DNA from: Pestalotiopsis fici W106-1
Lineage: Eukaryota; Ascomycota; Sordariomycetes; Amphisphaeriales; Sporocadaceae
Assembly (NCBI RefSeq): GCF_000516985.1
Contig: NW_006917094.1
Location: 3,737,833-3,801,832, forward strand
Reading direction: 5' to 3'
Length of the DNA: 64,000 nt
The position numbers and the translations under genes are program-made. Positions 25,031-36,968 of this stretch are shown one piece after another (positions within the stretch are counted from its first letter, which is position 1; every line of letters begins with the position of its first letter). The notes beneath the pieces were generated by a model. That model had not been told where the DNA came from. It worked only from the letters and a program-made list of their open reading frames with translations, and made no database searches.

Positions 25031-28000
25031 TCAGGCAAAAATCTTCTTCAGCATGCCCTTGATGCCAGTAGGCGCGGCTTGTTGCGAGGCTTGCTTCTTT
25101 GCCTGTTCATCGCGGGTCTTTCGTCGTTCATCTCGGCGAGAGTGGTGCTCTTGTTTTGGTCCTCGGGATTCCCTGTGCTCTCTTGGAGCCCTAGACTCTC
25201 TGGGCCTTGATGCACCTGCGCTAGGAGAACTGTCTTCGACTTCTTGGGCAGGGCGAGAAACGGGCTTGGACCGTTCAGCGGATCGATCTCGATTCCTATA
25301 TCGGCGATGATGATCATGATCGCGGGAGGATCTATGTTCACGAGGTTTGGCGACATCTTCGGACCTGCGGGACGTTTCGTGCGTGGTGTTTGAGCGCCTT
25401 GTGCTGTCCGGTCTTGGGGTTTCTTTTGAAGCTTGAGGGACGGCCGGTTCTGAGGCTCTAGACACGAAGTTGGGCGCCACAGCACTCTGCACGCCCTTGA
25501 AACCGAAGAAGCTCTTCTTTGGTGGAGTGCTTGGCGTCTCCACGGATCGCGGTGTCCTCTCGGCTTGGGTCGAGGTGCTCTGAACGCTATCACGCCTAGA
25601 GGTGCGGTGTGAGTGGTGAGAATGCCGGCGGCTTTGCGGAGTCTCCGGGTCTTTTGCTTTGGCTTCTTGCTCGCGTTCCTTCTCTCGAGCAGCGCGATAC
25701 TCTTCTTTCCGCTTGTCGTGGGCAGCTTGCTGTTCCGGAGTCCGTTCTTGTCTACGCTTTTCACGCGCCGCTATCTGCTCTGGAGTCCGATGGCGCCCAG
25801 AGCCACGAGAGCTCTCAGAGGGGCCGCTGTCCGTTCTCTTAGGAGGGACCAAATCCGAGGTATCTGACTTGGAAGACGCCTCGCTGAGCCTCCGGCTTTT
25901 GCGATGGTTGTCTTTCTTGCTCTCATCCCACCTGGATTCTCCGGACCCCGATGATGAATGCCGATGCTTTCTGCGATGCCGTTCACTAGATTTTTTGCCT
26001 TCGTCATCTGTTGAATGGTTGTCAGTCACAGAGTTGTCAATATTTGTTAGCTCAACACCTTGAACGCCCACTTCCGAACCAGCTCCCAATTCCCGTGTTC
26101 TTGTATCGTTCTCATTGATCTGGGAACTACCCAGTTGATGACCCAAAGATGAGCTCAAATTATTTGCAGCGACATGAATAACCACAGCGGCGGCGACGGT
26201 CTCCTCATTCATTCTGATGGTTCTCCGCCGAGATCTTCTCAGGCTCCTGGCCCTCCCCAAAGCTTTGGCATTTGCATCTGCCAGATCCGGCAGTACAATG
26301 CCGGGTGTAAGTGACCTTGTTGACAATAGAGTGTCGCCAAGATCAGTTTGTCCCGACAACCTAGACACGGAGTCTTGCTCTGTTTGCGTGCCAGAATGGA
26401 CCAAAATTGGACTGGTAAGAGAACCTTTGGTAGTCTCTTCGAGAGCGATCTGATTGCGGTTAATTGACGATTCTAGAGGTGAGTAGGCTGCATTGACCTG
26501 GCGGTTTTTCCCCAATGCAGCCTTCGGAGGGAACTGACTCATTATGCTTGTTTTGCTCAAACTTCGTGGCACGGCCGCATCGGCCAGCGCGTCAGAGTGA
26601 TCCAGTGCCTCACGATCATCCAAAGTGTAGTTTTCTTCTTCTGCCGAGAGCTGAGAGCTCACACTACGAGCGGGAGACCTAGGTGGTACTACCGGAGCAG
26701 TGTCTCGTTGCGATTGCTCCTTCAAATGTCTCGGAACATCGTCTTGGGTCGACTCCTCGCTTGGCTGGGTCGCCTTGGACAGCTTGTTGACGAGAGCGCC
26801 AGCTCCGGCGGTCAATGCAGCACCACCAGCGGCGATGCCCGCAGCCAGGCCTTTATGGTCTTCAGCCTCAGCTTGATCAGGGCTTGGGTGCTCGGCCTCT
26901 TGCTCCGTAACAATAGTCTCCTGTTCCTCTAGCGCTTGGTGGTCATCGTTGTGAACCAGGCGAGGTTGCTCGTTGTCAGAGTCCTCGGGCAGGTTTTCCG
27001 TTTCGACGTGAGGCACAGAGGCATCTGAGAGATGACTTTCAGAGCTGACCTCGGGAACAGATTCCTTGGCCAACTGTGAGTCTTCTGCGATAGTATCCCC
27101 TGGCAGCTGCTCTTGATCATCATGAACGTCTAGGGTGTGAGGTTCATCACCCAACGCCTCTGATTCGTCCCTTTCGATGGAAGCCGGCAGAATGCTGCTT
27201 GTCTCATGAAGAATGGCATCCGATTGTTCTTGCAAGTCTTTTGTAGAGGCCGAAGTCTCCACTTCCTGTGGCAATGGAGACAAATCCTCCTTCACCGGAG
27301 GTAAAACCTCTTCTTGCGGTGCTTCCAAATGGGGTTTGTGATCGGGGGCTTCGAGAGACTCAATGGCTGCGTCGCCTGCTTGGGATATAGGGTATACCCT
27401 TTCGGCCTGTTCATCTGCAGGTTGAACGATCGCACTTTCTTGAACGACAGGTTCTTCTGAAACAGTCTCAGTTGTGTCATCCATCGCAGGAACATCATTC
27501 TGAGTCTCCTCAAGCAGAGGTTCATGTGCTTGTTGTGCGACAGCTGATTGAACAGGCTCGCTAGGCTCATCGACCGATAATGACGCAGAATGTGAGATTT
27601 CTCGTGGCTTTGACTCCAGTTTGAGTTGCTCGACCGGTGAGAGATCATGATCTCCAGGTAACTCATCTACCACAGAAGATTTGGTCATCTCCTGAGAGGG
27701 CTCTTCCAACGATACAGCCATATTGTTGTCCAGACGATGCTCGGGCACAGCAGGTTCTACAGTAGCGTCTTCGCTTGCAGCTGTGATCTCTGGCAACGGC
27801 GAGTCCTCCCTGATTTGGGATTGGATTGGCCCTTCTTCAACAGAAGATTTTGACTCTTGTGTGATGGTAGGTTCTGATAAGCTCTCATGCAATGCAGTGT
27901 CAAGGCTATCATTACCTTTAAGCTCTGAGTTACTCGGCGCCACATCCTCGATGGGCGTCTTGAGGCTAACGGAAGCTTCTGGAATAGCCGCAGCTGGGCT

Positions 28001-31000
28001 TTCCGGCAACTCTTTTTCCTCTGTTTGAACGAGAGGCAAATCCTGAGCAGACTCTTCAGGCACCGAGGCATCGGGGGGCTTATTGTTCGCGTCTTTCACG
28101 GCGCCCACTTCTGACTCAGATTCTTCTGATGGAATGGGCGCTGCGCCGGATACTTGAACTGGTTCTGCGGCGAATTCATCCTCTGGATTCACGTCCTCCA
28201 AGTTCTCGATCGCAGCTTCTGGTAATGCAGGTTCTGGCTCAGATACTGGCGCCGAGTCTTGCTTGTCAATCGATTCTTCAGATTTTTGCAAGTCAGAACT
28301 CTCAGGAGAAGCAGGCATCTCGTGTTGTTCAATACCTGTTGCTTCGTCTAGGGTCACAGCGGCTGGGACGCTAATCGCATCGACGGCGTGCGCAGTTTCG
28401 GCTTCCGGTTCTTGTGCACCAACAAAAGCGGCCTCGGGATCCGCATCGTGATCATTCGAATCGTTCGTCGAGTGAACGACTTGTGAGTCTGGTGCTTCGA
28501 GGGCAGTTTCGCCTGGTAGGTGCTGAGCTTGTGGCTCTTCTGGGATTGCGACCGACACTGCAGAAATTGGTACAGACGTTTCTTGGGCACTCACAGAGCC
28601 TTTCTCCAGCTGATGAGTTTCCAGAAGAGGCTCACTTTCCTGCAATGCTGAGTGCATCTGCATAGAATCGTCTTGTTGGGAAGTATCCGAAACTTCTTCG
28701 GTTGGTGAAATCAATGTACTTGAACCTTCTGGTTCTAGCACTGGCTCGCTGTCTGTGGCCAATAATTTATCCTGAGGTTTAGACTGAGACTCATGATCAT
28801 TGCTTTGAACAGGCTCTAGAATATCGGTGTCGAGTGCAGAGACGGGCTCTGGCGGCTCTAGAATTGTGGTATGCTGTGTTGGGAAGTTCACAGACGCTGG
28901 CGTCTCGGCGTCTGCCTCTTGAAGACTTTTCTCGATCTGAGAATCCTGGTCTGCAAAGGGACTTTGAGCTTCAAGCAAGTCAGTAGACTGTGTTGCTGCG
29001 GCATCCAATTGTGTAGTCGCCGAGATGAGTGCCTCTGGCTCTTGGTGCGGTGCAGCAGCATCACTTTCTGCGCTTCGCACGACGCTTGGTTCAGACACGG
29101 GCTCCTCGCTCAAGTGCACTTCGCCCGATCCAACCAAAGTGGGAATTTCATCGAGATGTCGTTGCTCTTGTTTATGAGGAACATCTGCGTCACCGGGCAA
29201 AGACTCGTCCTTTGCAGAGTTTCCAATAGGCGTGACTTCATCGAGCGGGGCGACTTTGTCTGCAGCACTGCCAGATTCTGCGATTGTATCTGGCAGGGTT
29301 GGGATCTGCTCTGCAAGATCAGAGGGCTCCTCAACTTTGCCGTGCCATGAGCTTGAAACCGACGCATCCGTTTCTGCGTCTGTTACAGCTGCTGTATGAC
29401 TAGGTGTATGTGAAAGATCTGACTCTGGTGCCTCCAATGATTGGACTTTTTGCTCTTCTAGCTGTGCCATGGTGACTTCTGGAGGGCTGCGCTGTTCGGT
29501 ACGAGAAACTTGAACAGGCAGAGAAATATTCTTATCATGCTGCTCAGAACCCGAGGTGTTTTGATCAGCAGTTTCGGGAAACTCCTCAAGCCCAACCACT
29601 TCGGAGCTATCCTGGTTGGCAGGGGTGCCAGATCCCTGCACTTGGATTATATCGCTCTCCATGGCAACAACAAGAGAATCCGGACCCTCCGCATCGTCGT
29701 GTGCTCTATCTTGGGACACTTTGCCAGGGAATGTGTCCTGATTAGACATTTCATCGACGACGGTATTTATAGCTGCTGGCTCCTGTTGCGCTGAGTCCAA
29801 ATCCTGTGAAGCGGCAATGGACGACGGATGGAGATCAGAGCCGGGTTCGCTCGCGGCGGCAATAGAAGCCACCCCGCCATGTCCCAAAGAGTCGACGTTG
29901 GAGCTGCTTATGATTGGCTGGGCGATCTCAATGCTTTGAGGCACATCTGTCTCCCGGTTGCCAGATTCATGCGTTCCAAAAAGAGCACCAGAGGGAGTGC
30001 CAGAAGCAAGGAGATCCAGGTCTTGCGACTGCTGTGCTTTGTCCAGAATGGGATTCAATGGTTCGCTACCAACTGGATCTTGGCGCAGGTCAAGCTCAGT
30101 CTTGGTCTGAATATCTGGCACAGCCAGATCAAGATCATCCTCAGTAGTTTCAACTTCCGCCACACGCTGTGCAATGAGCTCATCCTGGGGGTTGTCTTCC
30201 TCTACTAAAACACTCTCAGGTCCGCTTCCACCAGACTCAGGCGCCATGACGCCGCTAGGGTTGGCAACTCTAATATGGACTTGCTGCTTACCTTTAGAAC
30301 CTTTATCGGAAGAAGGCATCGGCCCAACTTTGTCTTTGGCTTCTTCCTCATCCTCCGGTGACTTCACGTCTTTCTCTTCCTCGGCAGGTAGAGCGGATTT
30401 CTCCTCCGGGGTAGGCTCAGGGATGCTGTATAACGTCATGTTAGTCATTGTACCCATACTGATGTGGTCTATAAGAAAACAATGCAGTATTTCAACATAC
30501 CTTTCCGTCGCTGCCGCAACTGGAGTCGCATCAGTGGCAGGAACTTCTGCGGTACTATACAATCTCATATTAGTGCTGCTACATCCAAATGGTTAGGTGA
30601 TCTGATGGAAACACTTACGGTTCGGGCTCGGCCCCAGCTGCTGGGCTAGCCTCGACATTCTTGGCTTCTGGCTCACTTCTATATCTGCGGTCAACTAGAC
30701 ATTCTCCAGTAGCGAGATTTGAATACTGACTGTTTTTCCTCCTCGGGTGCAAGAGTCTTTTCAGCCACTTCTGGAGGTGCTGATGCCTCTTCGAACTTCT
30801 TCTCTTCAACGGCAGAGGCCTCTGCAGCAACAGGAGCCTCCTCAGCAACAGGAGCCTCCTCAGCAACAGGAGCCTCCTCAGCAACAGGAGCCTCCTCAGC
30901 AACAGGAGCCTCCTCAGCAACGGGGACCTCCTCAGCAACAGTGGCCTCTTCAGCAGCAGGAGCTTCCTCGATGACAGGAACTTCCTCGGCAGCTGGAGTT

Positions 31001-34000
31001 TCCTCAACAGAAGGAACTACGTCAACAGCAAGGGTCTCTTCAGCCGGAGGAGTCGACTCGGTAGCAGGAATTTGCTCATCAGCAGGTGCCTCTCCGGCAG
31101 TGGGTGCATGCTCAGCAGGAGGCTCTTCAGCAGGGGCTTTTGTAGTGGGCGGCTCAGAAATTTCCTCTCTGATAGCTGGGGCTTCTGAAGAAAGTTCATC
31201 GACCACCGGCGATTCTTCAGTTGCTTTGTTGGCATCACTCTCGCCAGCGGGCGGTTCAGTAACTGCTTCCTCAACAGCTTGGGGCTCCACTGCCTTTTCA
31301 TCAACTGCCGATGAGTCTTCAGCTACCTGTTCAACAGAAGCCTCGGCAGCTGATGGATCAGCGGCGTCTTCTTTGGCATCTGCGGCATCGGCAACAGTTG
31401 TGTCAACCACTGGTGATTCTTCAGTTGCCTTTTCAGTGCCTGGTGCCTCTTCTGTAGAATCTGGGACGGCTGAAGTTTCGCCAGCTATTTCCTCGCTTGC
31501 GGAAGGTATATCTGCTGCTTTCTCGGTCGCTGGGGCCTCTTGTACTGCGTCCTGGACAGCAGGAACTTCTTCTACTGCCTTCTCAGCAGGCTCAACTTCT
31601 ACCGCGGCGCTTTTATCGACAAGTCAGTCAAAATATTCATTCTTTTATGCAAAGGATTATCTTCGCTGGCTTCTCTGTCATCGGGATCCATTCATCCATG
31701 ACATATTCACACTTCAACACAGCAAGGCACTTACGTTTCAGGCTCTTTAGCATGATCGTCTGTTGATGGGCTTGGCTCACTAGATCGCAATGTCAGATCT
31801 GTAAAACTAATAGAGCTTTGGATATCGCATTGATACTCACGCAGCTGATGAGGGGGCTGCTTTTTCCACTTCAGTCTTCACATCGGCTTCTGCCTCGGGC
31901 TCCTCGATATGTGGTGGGGCACTGCTCGTGTGCCTAGTTAGCAAATCCTTTGGTGCTCGAGGGAATAAATACGTACTTGATCTCGGATGCAGCTTTATCG
32001 TCGGCACTGCCCTCATTTTCCTTCGCAGATTCCTCGGAGGGCTTCTCAGGCTCTTCGACATTGACCGGTGCTTCTTCTTTTCCGGCAGTCGCCTCACTAA
32101 ATAGTCAAAGGTTAGATACACATAGCCATCAAAGCCTCTTGAAACTAGTTTCATAGCAACTCGACAGTTTTAAGTGAGAATTGTACTCACACTTGTGGCT
32201 CATCTGGCTCCGGAGCAGTCGTCTCCTCAGAAGGATGAGACGTTTCTTCAGTAACAGTGGTTTCTTCGGTGGCGGCGGTTTCTTCAGAAGTAGCAGACTC
32301 AGTAGTGGCAGATGTTTCGTGAGAAGAGACGGTCTCTTCGGGGGCAGAATTTTGCTCTGAGGCGGCATCTCCTGGGGCAGCAGCTTCTTTGGGGACGGCG
32401 ACTTCGATTTCTTTGGGGACGGCTACTTCGGCTTCTTCAGGCATATCGGCAGTTCTTGGGTCACTGGATTTTCTGGTCAGCCTTTATCCTATATGCAGTA
32501 GTTGTCACGACAATATCCACGAGCGCCTTTCAATTGTCGGTGCTCTGATGAACAAGATCCTAACAGGAATGCTTACGATTCTTCCGCGGCAGCAGGGGGC
32601 TTCTCTTCGGTAGCCTGTGCTGGGGCTTCGGTTGCTTGTTCGCTGTCACCATTGCCATCGGCCTCGACACTATAGAGAAAAGACCGATTCAGTCATATTC
32701 AGAATCACTCGAGTGGCTGGTGTTTCGCGTGCTACATATGCGAAACCCCACGGATGAAGTGAAAACTCACGATTCCTTGGCTGCCTCTTCAAGCGCAACT
32801 GGCTCCTTTATCTTTGTCTCTTCTGCCACTGTCACAGGCGCCGCACTGTACAAATAAGTTAGTCCCTATGGTGCTAACTAACACGGCTTCTAGAGAGTCG
32901 ACTTCGGTATGAATATGGCTCATAAATTTTGCGAAGAACATACCTGGCTGGCTCTTCCTGAGCAGGCGTGTCATCCTGCTTCTCTGCTGAAACATCCTCG
33001 ATAGCAAGTGTCGATTGACTAGGTAGGCGCTGTGGTAAGTATGCGCCTAAAATATGTCTCCTATTCATCAACTTGTTCTGACTTACCTCACTTCCTCATT
33101 CTCTTCGGTAGGTGCTGTCTCAGGTTCAGGTGCCGCAGCCTCCTCTTTATGACTGTTCTCCTCGTTCGAAACGGTATCGGCGGTCTCTGAGACTTCTGCA
33201 TTCGCAGAGTCTTCTGGCTTTTGAGTCTCGATCTCAGAAGCTTCAGTGGCTGTGGCGTCCTTGTCATCGACTCCAGCAGCAGTCGATTCGGGTTCCGCAT
33301 TGTCTGCTGTGTAAAACGGGCAACATTAGCAAAATATATATCATCACAGTATTCGCATAGATATGCTCTGGAGTATTTACCTAGTGGTGCCTCAACATCA
33401 ACATCCTTGGGTTCTGGTGGGGCATCTGCGATATCCTCTGCCGATGATGAAATTTCCTTCTCTTGCTCAGGCTCTCCAGTCATGGCTGGTGCCGCATCTT
33501 CCTGGTCTTCCTTCAAAGGCTCAGCTTCACCGGAAACTCCAGGAGTAGCATCAGTCACGCTTTCTTCAGAAGCCTCCGCGGCAACGGAGTTGTCTACAAC
33601 ATTGCTTGTCGCAATCGGTTTCTCAGATGCAGGTTCCTCATCACCTGGCGAGATAACATCGATCGGCTTCTCGTCTTCGGCTGTGACTGCTTCGGTATCC
33701 TTTGGAGTGTTGTCATCAGCAGCAGCAGCAGTTTGCTCGACCTCGTTGTCAGCAGGCGCGGCATCTTTTGCTTCGGCAGCCGCTTCAGCCTCTAGGACAG
33801 CCGTTTCCGGAGACGTCGCCTCAGTGATAACTTCAGTCGCACCGGTGTCTTTGGTCTCGCTTGTCTCGTCGATATCACTCGTTGTGGCTTCCTGGGTGGC
33901 GGCAAGCACCGCTTTGTCGGCACTCTCAGACGGTTCTGCCTCAGGTTGAGGCTTCTCTTCGTCGACAGTAGCGTGGTCTGAGGGCTCCGGCTGCGTCTCT

Positions 34001-36968
34001 GCATCATTGTCGTCAGGTACTACAGTAGCTGCCACCGCCTCGGCGGGCTCAGTCACGTCTTCGCTGCCACCTTTCCCACTGGCTTCAGCTTCGGGCTCAG
34101 TGGGTGCGGCTTCTTCGTCCGTCGCAGGAGCCGGGGTGGCAGCTTCTGTAGCTGTAGACGTGGATGCCTTTTCATCCGCTTCTACGCTATTGTCTGCTGG
34201 GGTTTCAGTCTCGACCGGAGCCTCCTCACTTTGAGGTGCCTCGTCGTCGACGCTGGTCTCAGCTGGCGTCGGGGAATCAATCTCACCAGCTGCATCAGTG
34301 CCGCTTGTGGTTTCATCTTTGACAGCCTCAGCCTCAGCCTCAGCCTTCGCATTCGCGGAATCCTGCGATTCAGGGGAGGATGCTTCGCTCTTGATCTCGC
34401 TTTCAGGCTTCTCTTCGGCGGAGGAAGGCTCCTCATTTCCAATATCATCAGACGGTTCCAGTGAGGTCTGTTCTTTCACGACTTGGGCAGCGCTGTCGGC
34501 ATTTCCCGCAGTACTTGTTTGATCTTCGGCCTTGTCTTCAGACAAGCTAGGCGCATCAGAGACGGCCTCGTCCGCAGGAGCTACATCTACTGCGCCCCTT
34601 TCTGTGGAATCCGTGTCGTTGGACTTATTTTCAGCAGTTTCTGCTTCGATGATATTGCTCTCCTCAGGCTTAGCCACGTCATTGGGCCCGCTTGGTGTTG
34701 GTGATTCCTGAACTTCCTCCTTTTCCGAGGTAGCGATCTCGGGAGCTGATGCGGTGTCTTCAGCTCGCGAAGTATCTTCGACAACCGATTCCTTTACTTC
34801 GGGTGGAGGAGCAGCACTACAGGATAATGGTTAGCGTATCCAGAGGCATTGTAACAACAAATGCGAATATGTCATTATCAGAAGCCAAGACAATTAGATG
34901 AATTTGGCTGTTTTATTCGATTTTCTTCCAAGAACAACTTACCTGCTTTCTGTAGCTTCGGATTCCTTTGACTCGTCGGCTTCTTCACCAGGTGCGTCGG
35001 ATGTCTCAGCAGGGGTCTGAGCAGCGCCTTCGGCGACAACTTTGTCAGATTCGGAGACATCTGGCTCGGCATTGGTCTCATTAGCATCATTGCTTTTGCT
35101 GGCTTCGGTCGCTTCCTCTTTCCCTTCCTCGACGTTGGGCTGGGGCTCATCTTCTGCCATCTGATAAATAGTTAGTCAAAGTCTTCGAATGGGGTTGACA
35201 GGACAATAAAGAGCGGGCAAGCTTGGAGTATACGGAAACAAGGTCATCAAGACTCCATATCAACGCACCTGTGGAAGATTGCTACTCTCTTCAGACTTTA
35301 AAGACGCCTCAGCGGCCTCACTGCTGAGTTCAGAGATATTCTCGCCAGTCTTTGTCTCGTCCTCGGCAGCCTTCAAAAAGAAATGTTAGTTGAATCTCTC
35401 CCGCATAAAATGTATCATATCTTTATTTATTTTTTTACTCACAGTCGGCGCTTCAGTATACTCTGCAGGCTCAGTCTTCTCTTCAGTTGGCTTTTTATCC
35501 GCTGCAGTCGAATTCAGAGTTTCTACTGCCACGTTAGGTTGATCACTCGACTCATCAGCTTCCTCAGGTGGTGCGTCGTCCTTGGAAGTTTCGCCGGCAT
35601 TGTCATTAGTGGTGGTCTCTGGTGTCTCTGCTTCTTCAGCTCCCGACGAAACAGCTCCCAGCTCCGGATCGGGCTTCGTCTCGGGCTCAGCCTCAGGAGC
35701 CGATTCAGTTTTTGATTCTGATTCAGCAGGCTTTTCTGCAGTATCACCTGTAGTTGGTTCTGCCACAGGCTCATCGGCCGGTTCAGGTGCTGTTGGAGCT
35801 GCATCTTCGGCAGACGGCTCCGGCGTCGGAGAGTCAGTACTCGCGCTTTCGACGGGGGCCTCATCGCTTGGTGCAGTGGGCGTATCCTCTGGCTTAACAT
35901 TGTCGACTTCCTTTGCAGGCCCTGCGTTTGGCTCTGGGTCGTCTGACTTGGCCTCCGCGCCAGAGCCCGCCCCAGCAGGTGCCTCTGCTGGTGCTTCTGC
36001 TGGTGCTTCTGCTGGTGCTTCTGCTGGTGCTTCTGCTGGTGCTTCTGCTGGTGCCTCGGATGGTGCCTCTGATGGTGCCTCAGCTTCCTTGCTTCCCTCA
36101 GTAGTCTCTGCTGCTGAAGGCTGTTCCTCCGGCACTGACTCAGTCGGCGCATCAGGAGCAGCCTCAGTAGCTTCTACTTCTGTCGATGAAGGCTCTGGAG
36201 TTGACTTTTCGGCGCCACTGGTTGCTTCTGCCGCAGCTTCATCAGCCGGTACGGCTTCGTCTGATTTCTCCGATGTTTGAGGAGTCTCCTCCTTTTCGAC
36301 AGTCGGAGGATCTGCAAAAGAAACACTCTTCTTATTCTTGCCATTTGTCGCAGACTTTGCCTTGTCAGCCTTCTCCTTCTGGGCAGCTTTCTTGGCATGC
36401 TTTTTGGCCTTCTTTGACTTCTTGCTGGACGAACTCTCAGGAGGATCTTCAGTCGGTGAAGATTTCGTAGTTTCCTGTGTATCAGTCGCATTCACAGTGC
36501 ACTCCTCTTTCGCTGGAGTATTCTCATCCACTGAAGCATGCTTGGATTTCTTTTTCTTATCTTTGCGGGTCTTCCTCTTACCCGGACTCCGCGGCGCTGC
36601 GTCGGCAGCGGGCTCCGGCCATTCGTCGTCGATGTCTAGATCTCCACCTTGCTCCGGCAATGTTGGTCCGGTAGGTGGACCCTTGGACGATTCGGCCTCT
36701 GCTGCAGCAGATGAGCCTTCGCCTACGTCGTAGGCATCATCATCATCATCTAGTTCTTCTTCATCCTCGACTAGTAGGTTGTCAGCATGTGCTTGACATT
36801 CATGAATTGTTGCTGCTAGGTGCGCTACGTACATTCATTCAGTTGAGCCTCCTCATCCTCGGAATTGACGATTTGCAAATACTGGACCTGGGAAAAGTCG
36901 GCATACTGGACATGTGTGAAGGGATCGTGCCGAATAGGGCAAACGGTCACCCCATTTGAGTCGTTCAT
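25031..36968 (-). CDS. Giant low-complexity acidic protein with basic tail, 17 exons
   Basis: Modelled as 3,529 residues. Exons on the minus strand: 36968-36833, 36770-35443, 35370-35269, 35160-34943, 34816-33381, 33306-33087, 33018-32944, 32845-32771, 32669-32577, 32463-32191, 32096-31977, 31921-31841, 31779-31735, 31609-30731, 30678-30619, 30554-30501 and 30425-25031. All 16 introns are GT-AG, 52-126 nt, and phases match throughout. The N-terminus ([20 protein letters not shown]) is the only ordinary-looking segment; a poly-Asp run and Lys-rich [13 protein letters not shown] stretches follow. Most of the rest is Glu, Ala, Pro, Ser, Thr and Val. Around residue 2920-2950 a Gly/Ala-rich hydrophobic segment ([17 protein letters not shown]) stands alone. 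The last 320 residues are Ser/Arg/His/Lys-rich and end [12 protein letters not shown], a possible amphipathic helix. Composition recalls fungal leashin or involucrin-repeat organelle tethers, but I cannot claim orthology. Exon 4 opens exactly on an in-frame ATG (35160), so a shorter isoform is possible. Two or more genes cannot be fully excluded. Confidence 0.8.
30827..30965 (-). repeat. In-frame 18-bp coding minisatellite (PVAEEA units)
   Basis: About six near-identical 18-bp units followed by decayed copies lie within exon 14 of the giant gene. They encode tandem PVAEEA hexapeptides, then variants with VPVAEE and ATVAEE. Unit length is a multiple of three, so gain or loss of copies keeps the frame. 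Confidence 0.92.
35975..36083 (-). repeat. In-frame 12-bp coding minisatellite (EAPA units)
   Basis: Roughly nine 12-bp units in exon 2 of the giant gene encode EAPS then EAPA tetrapeptides, ending in [11 protein letters not shown]. The central copies are identical, suggesting recent slippage or unequal exchange. Confidence 0.92.

Noticed and set aside
30719..31750. 343-residue plus-strand frame, Ser/Ala-rich
   Set aside because: It is the antisense shadow of the acidic Glu/Ala repeat exons of the giant gene (GAA/GCC codons read as TTC/GGC), and has no independent features.
31610..33086. Possibility that the eleven phase-2 introns are introner-like copies of one element
   Set aside because: Six of them compared by eye (introns 5 to 10) share only splice-site consensus; their interiors and lengths differ.
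33221..33949. 242-residue plus-strand Ser/Val/Ala-rich frame resembling a cell-wall protein
   Set aside because: Antisense shadow of giant gene exon 5; the Ser-rich look comes from complementing Glu and Ala codons, and it has no signal peptide.
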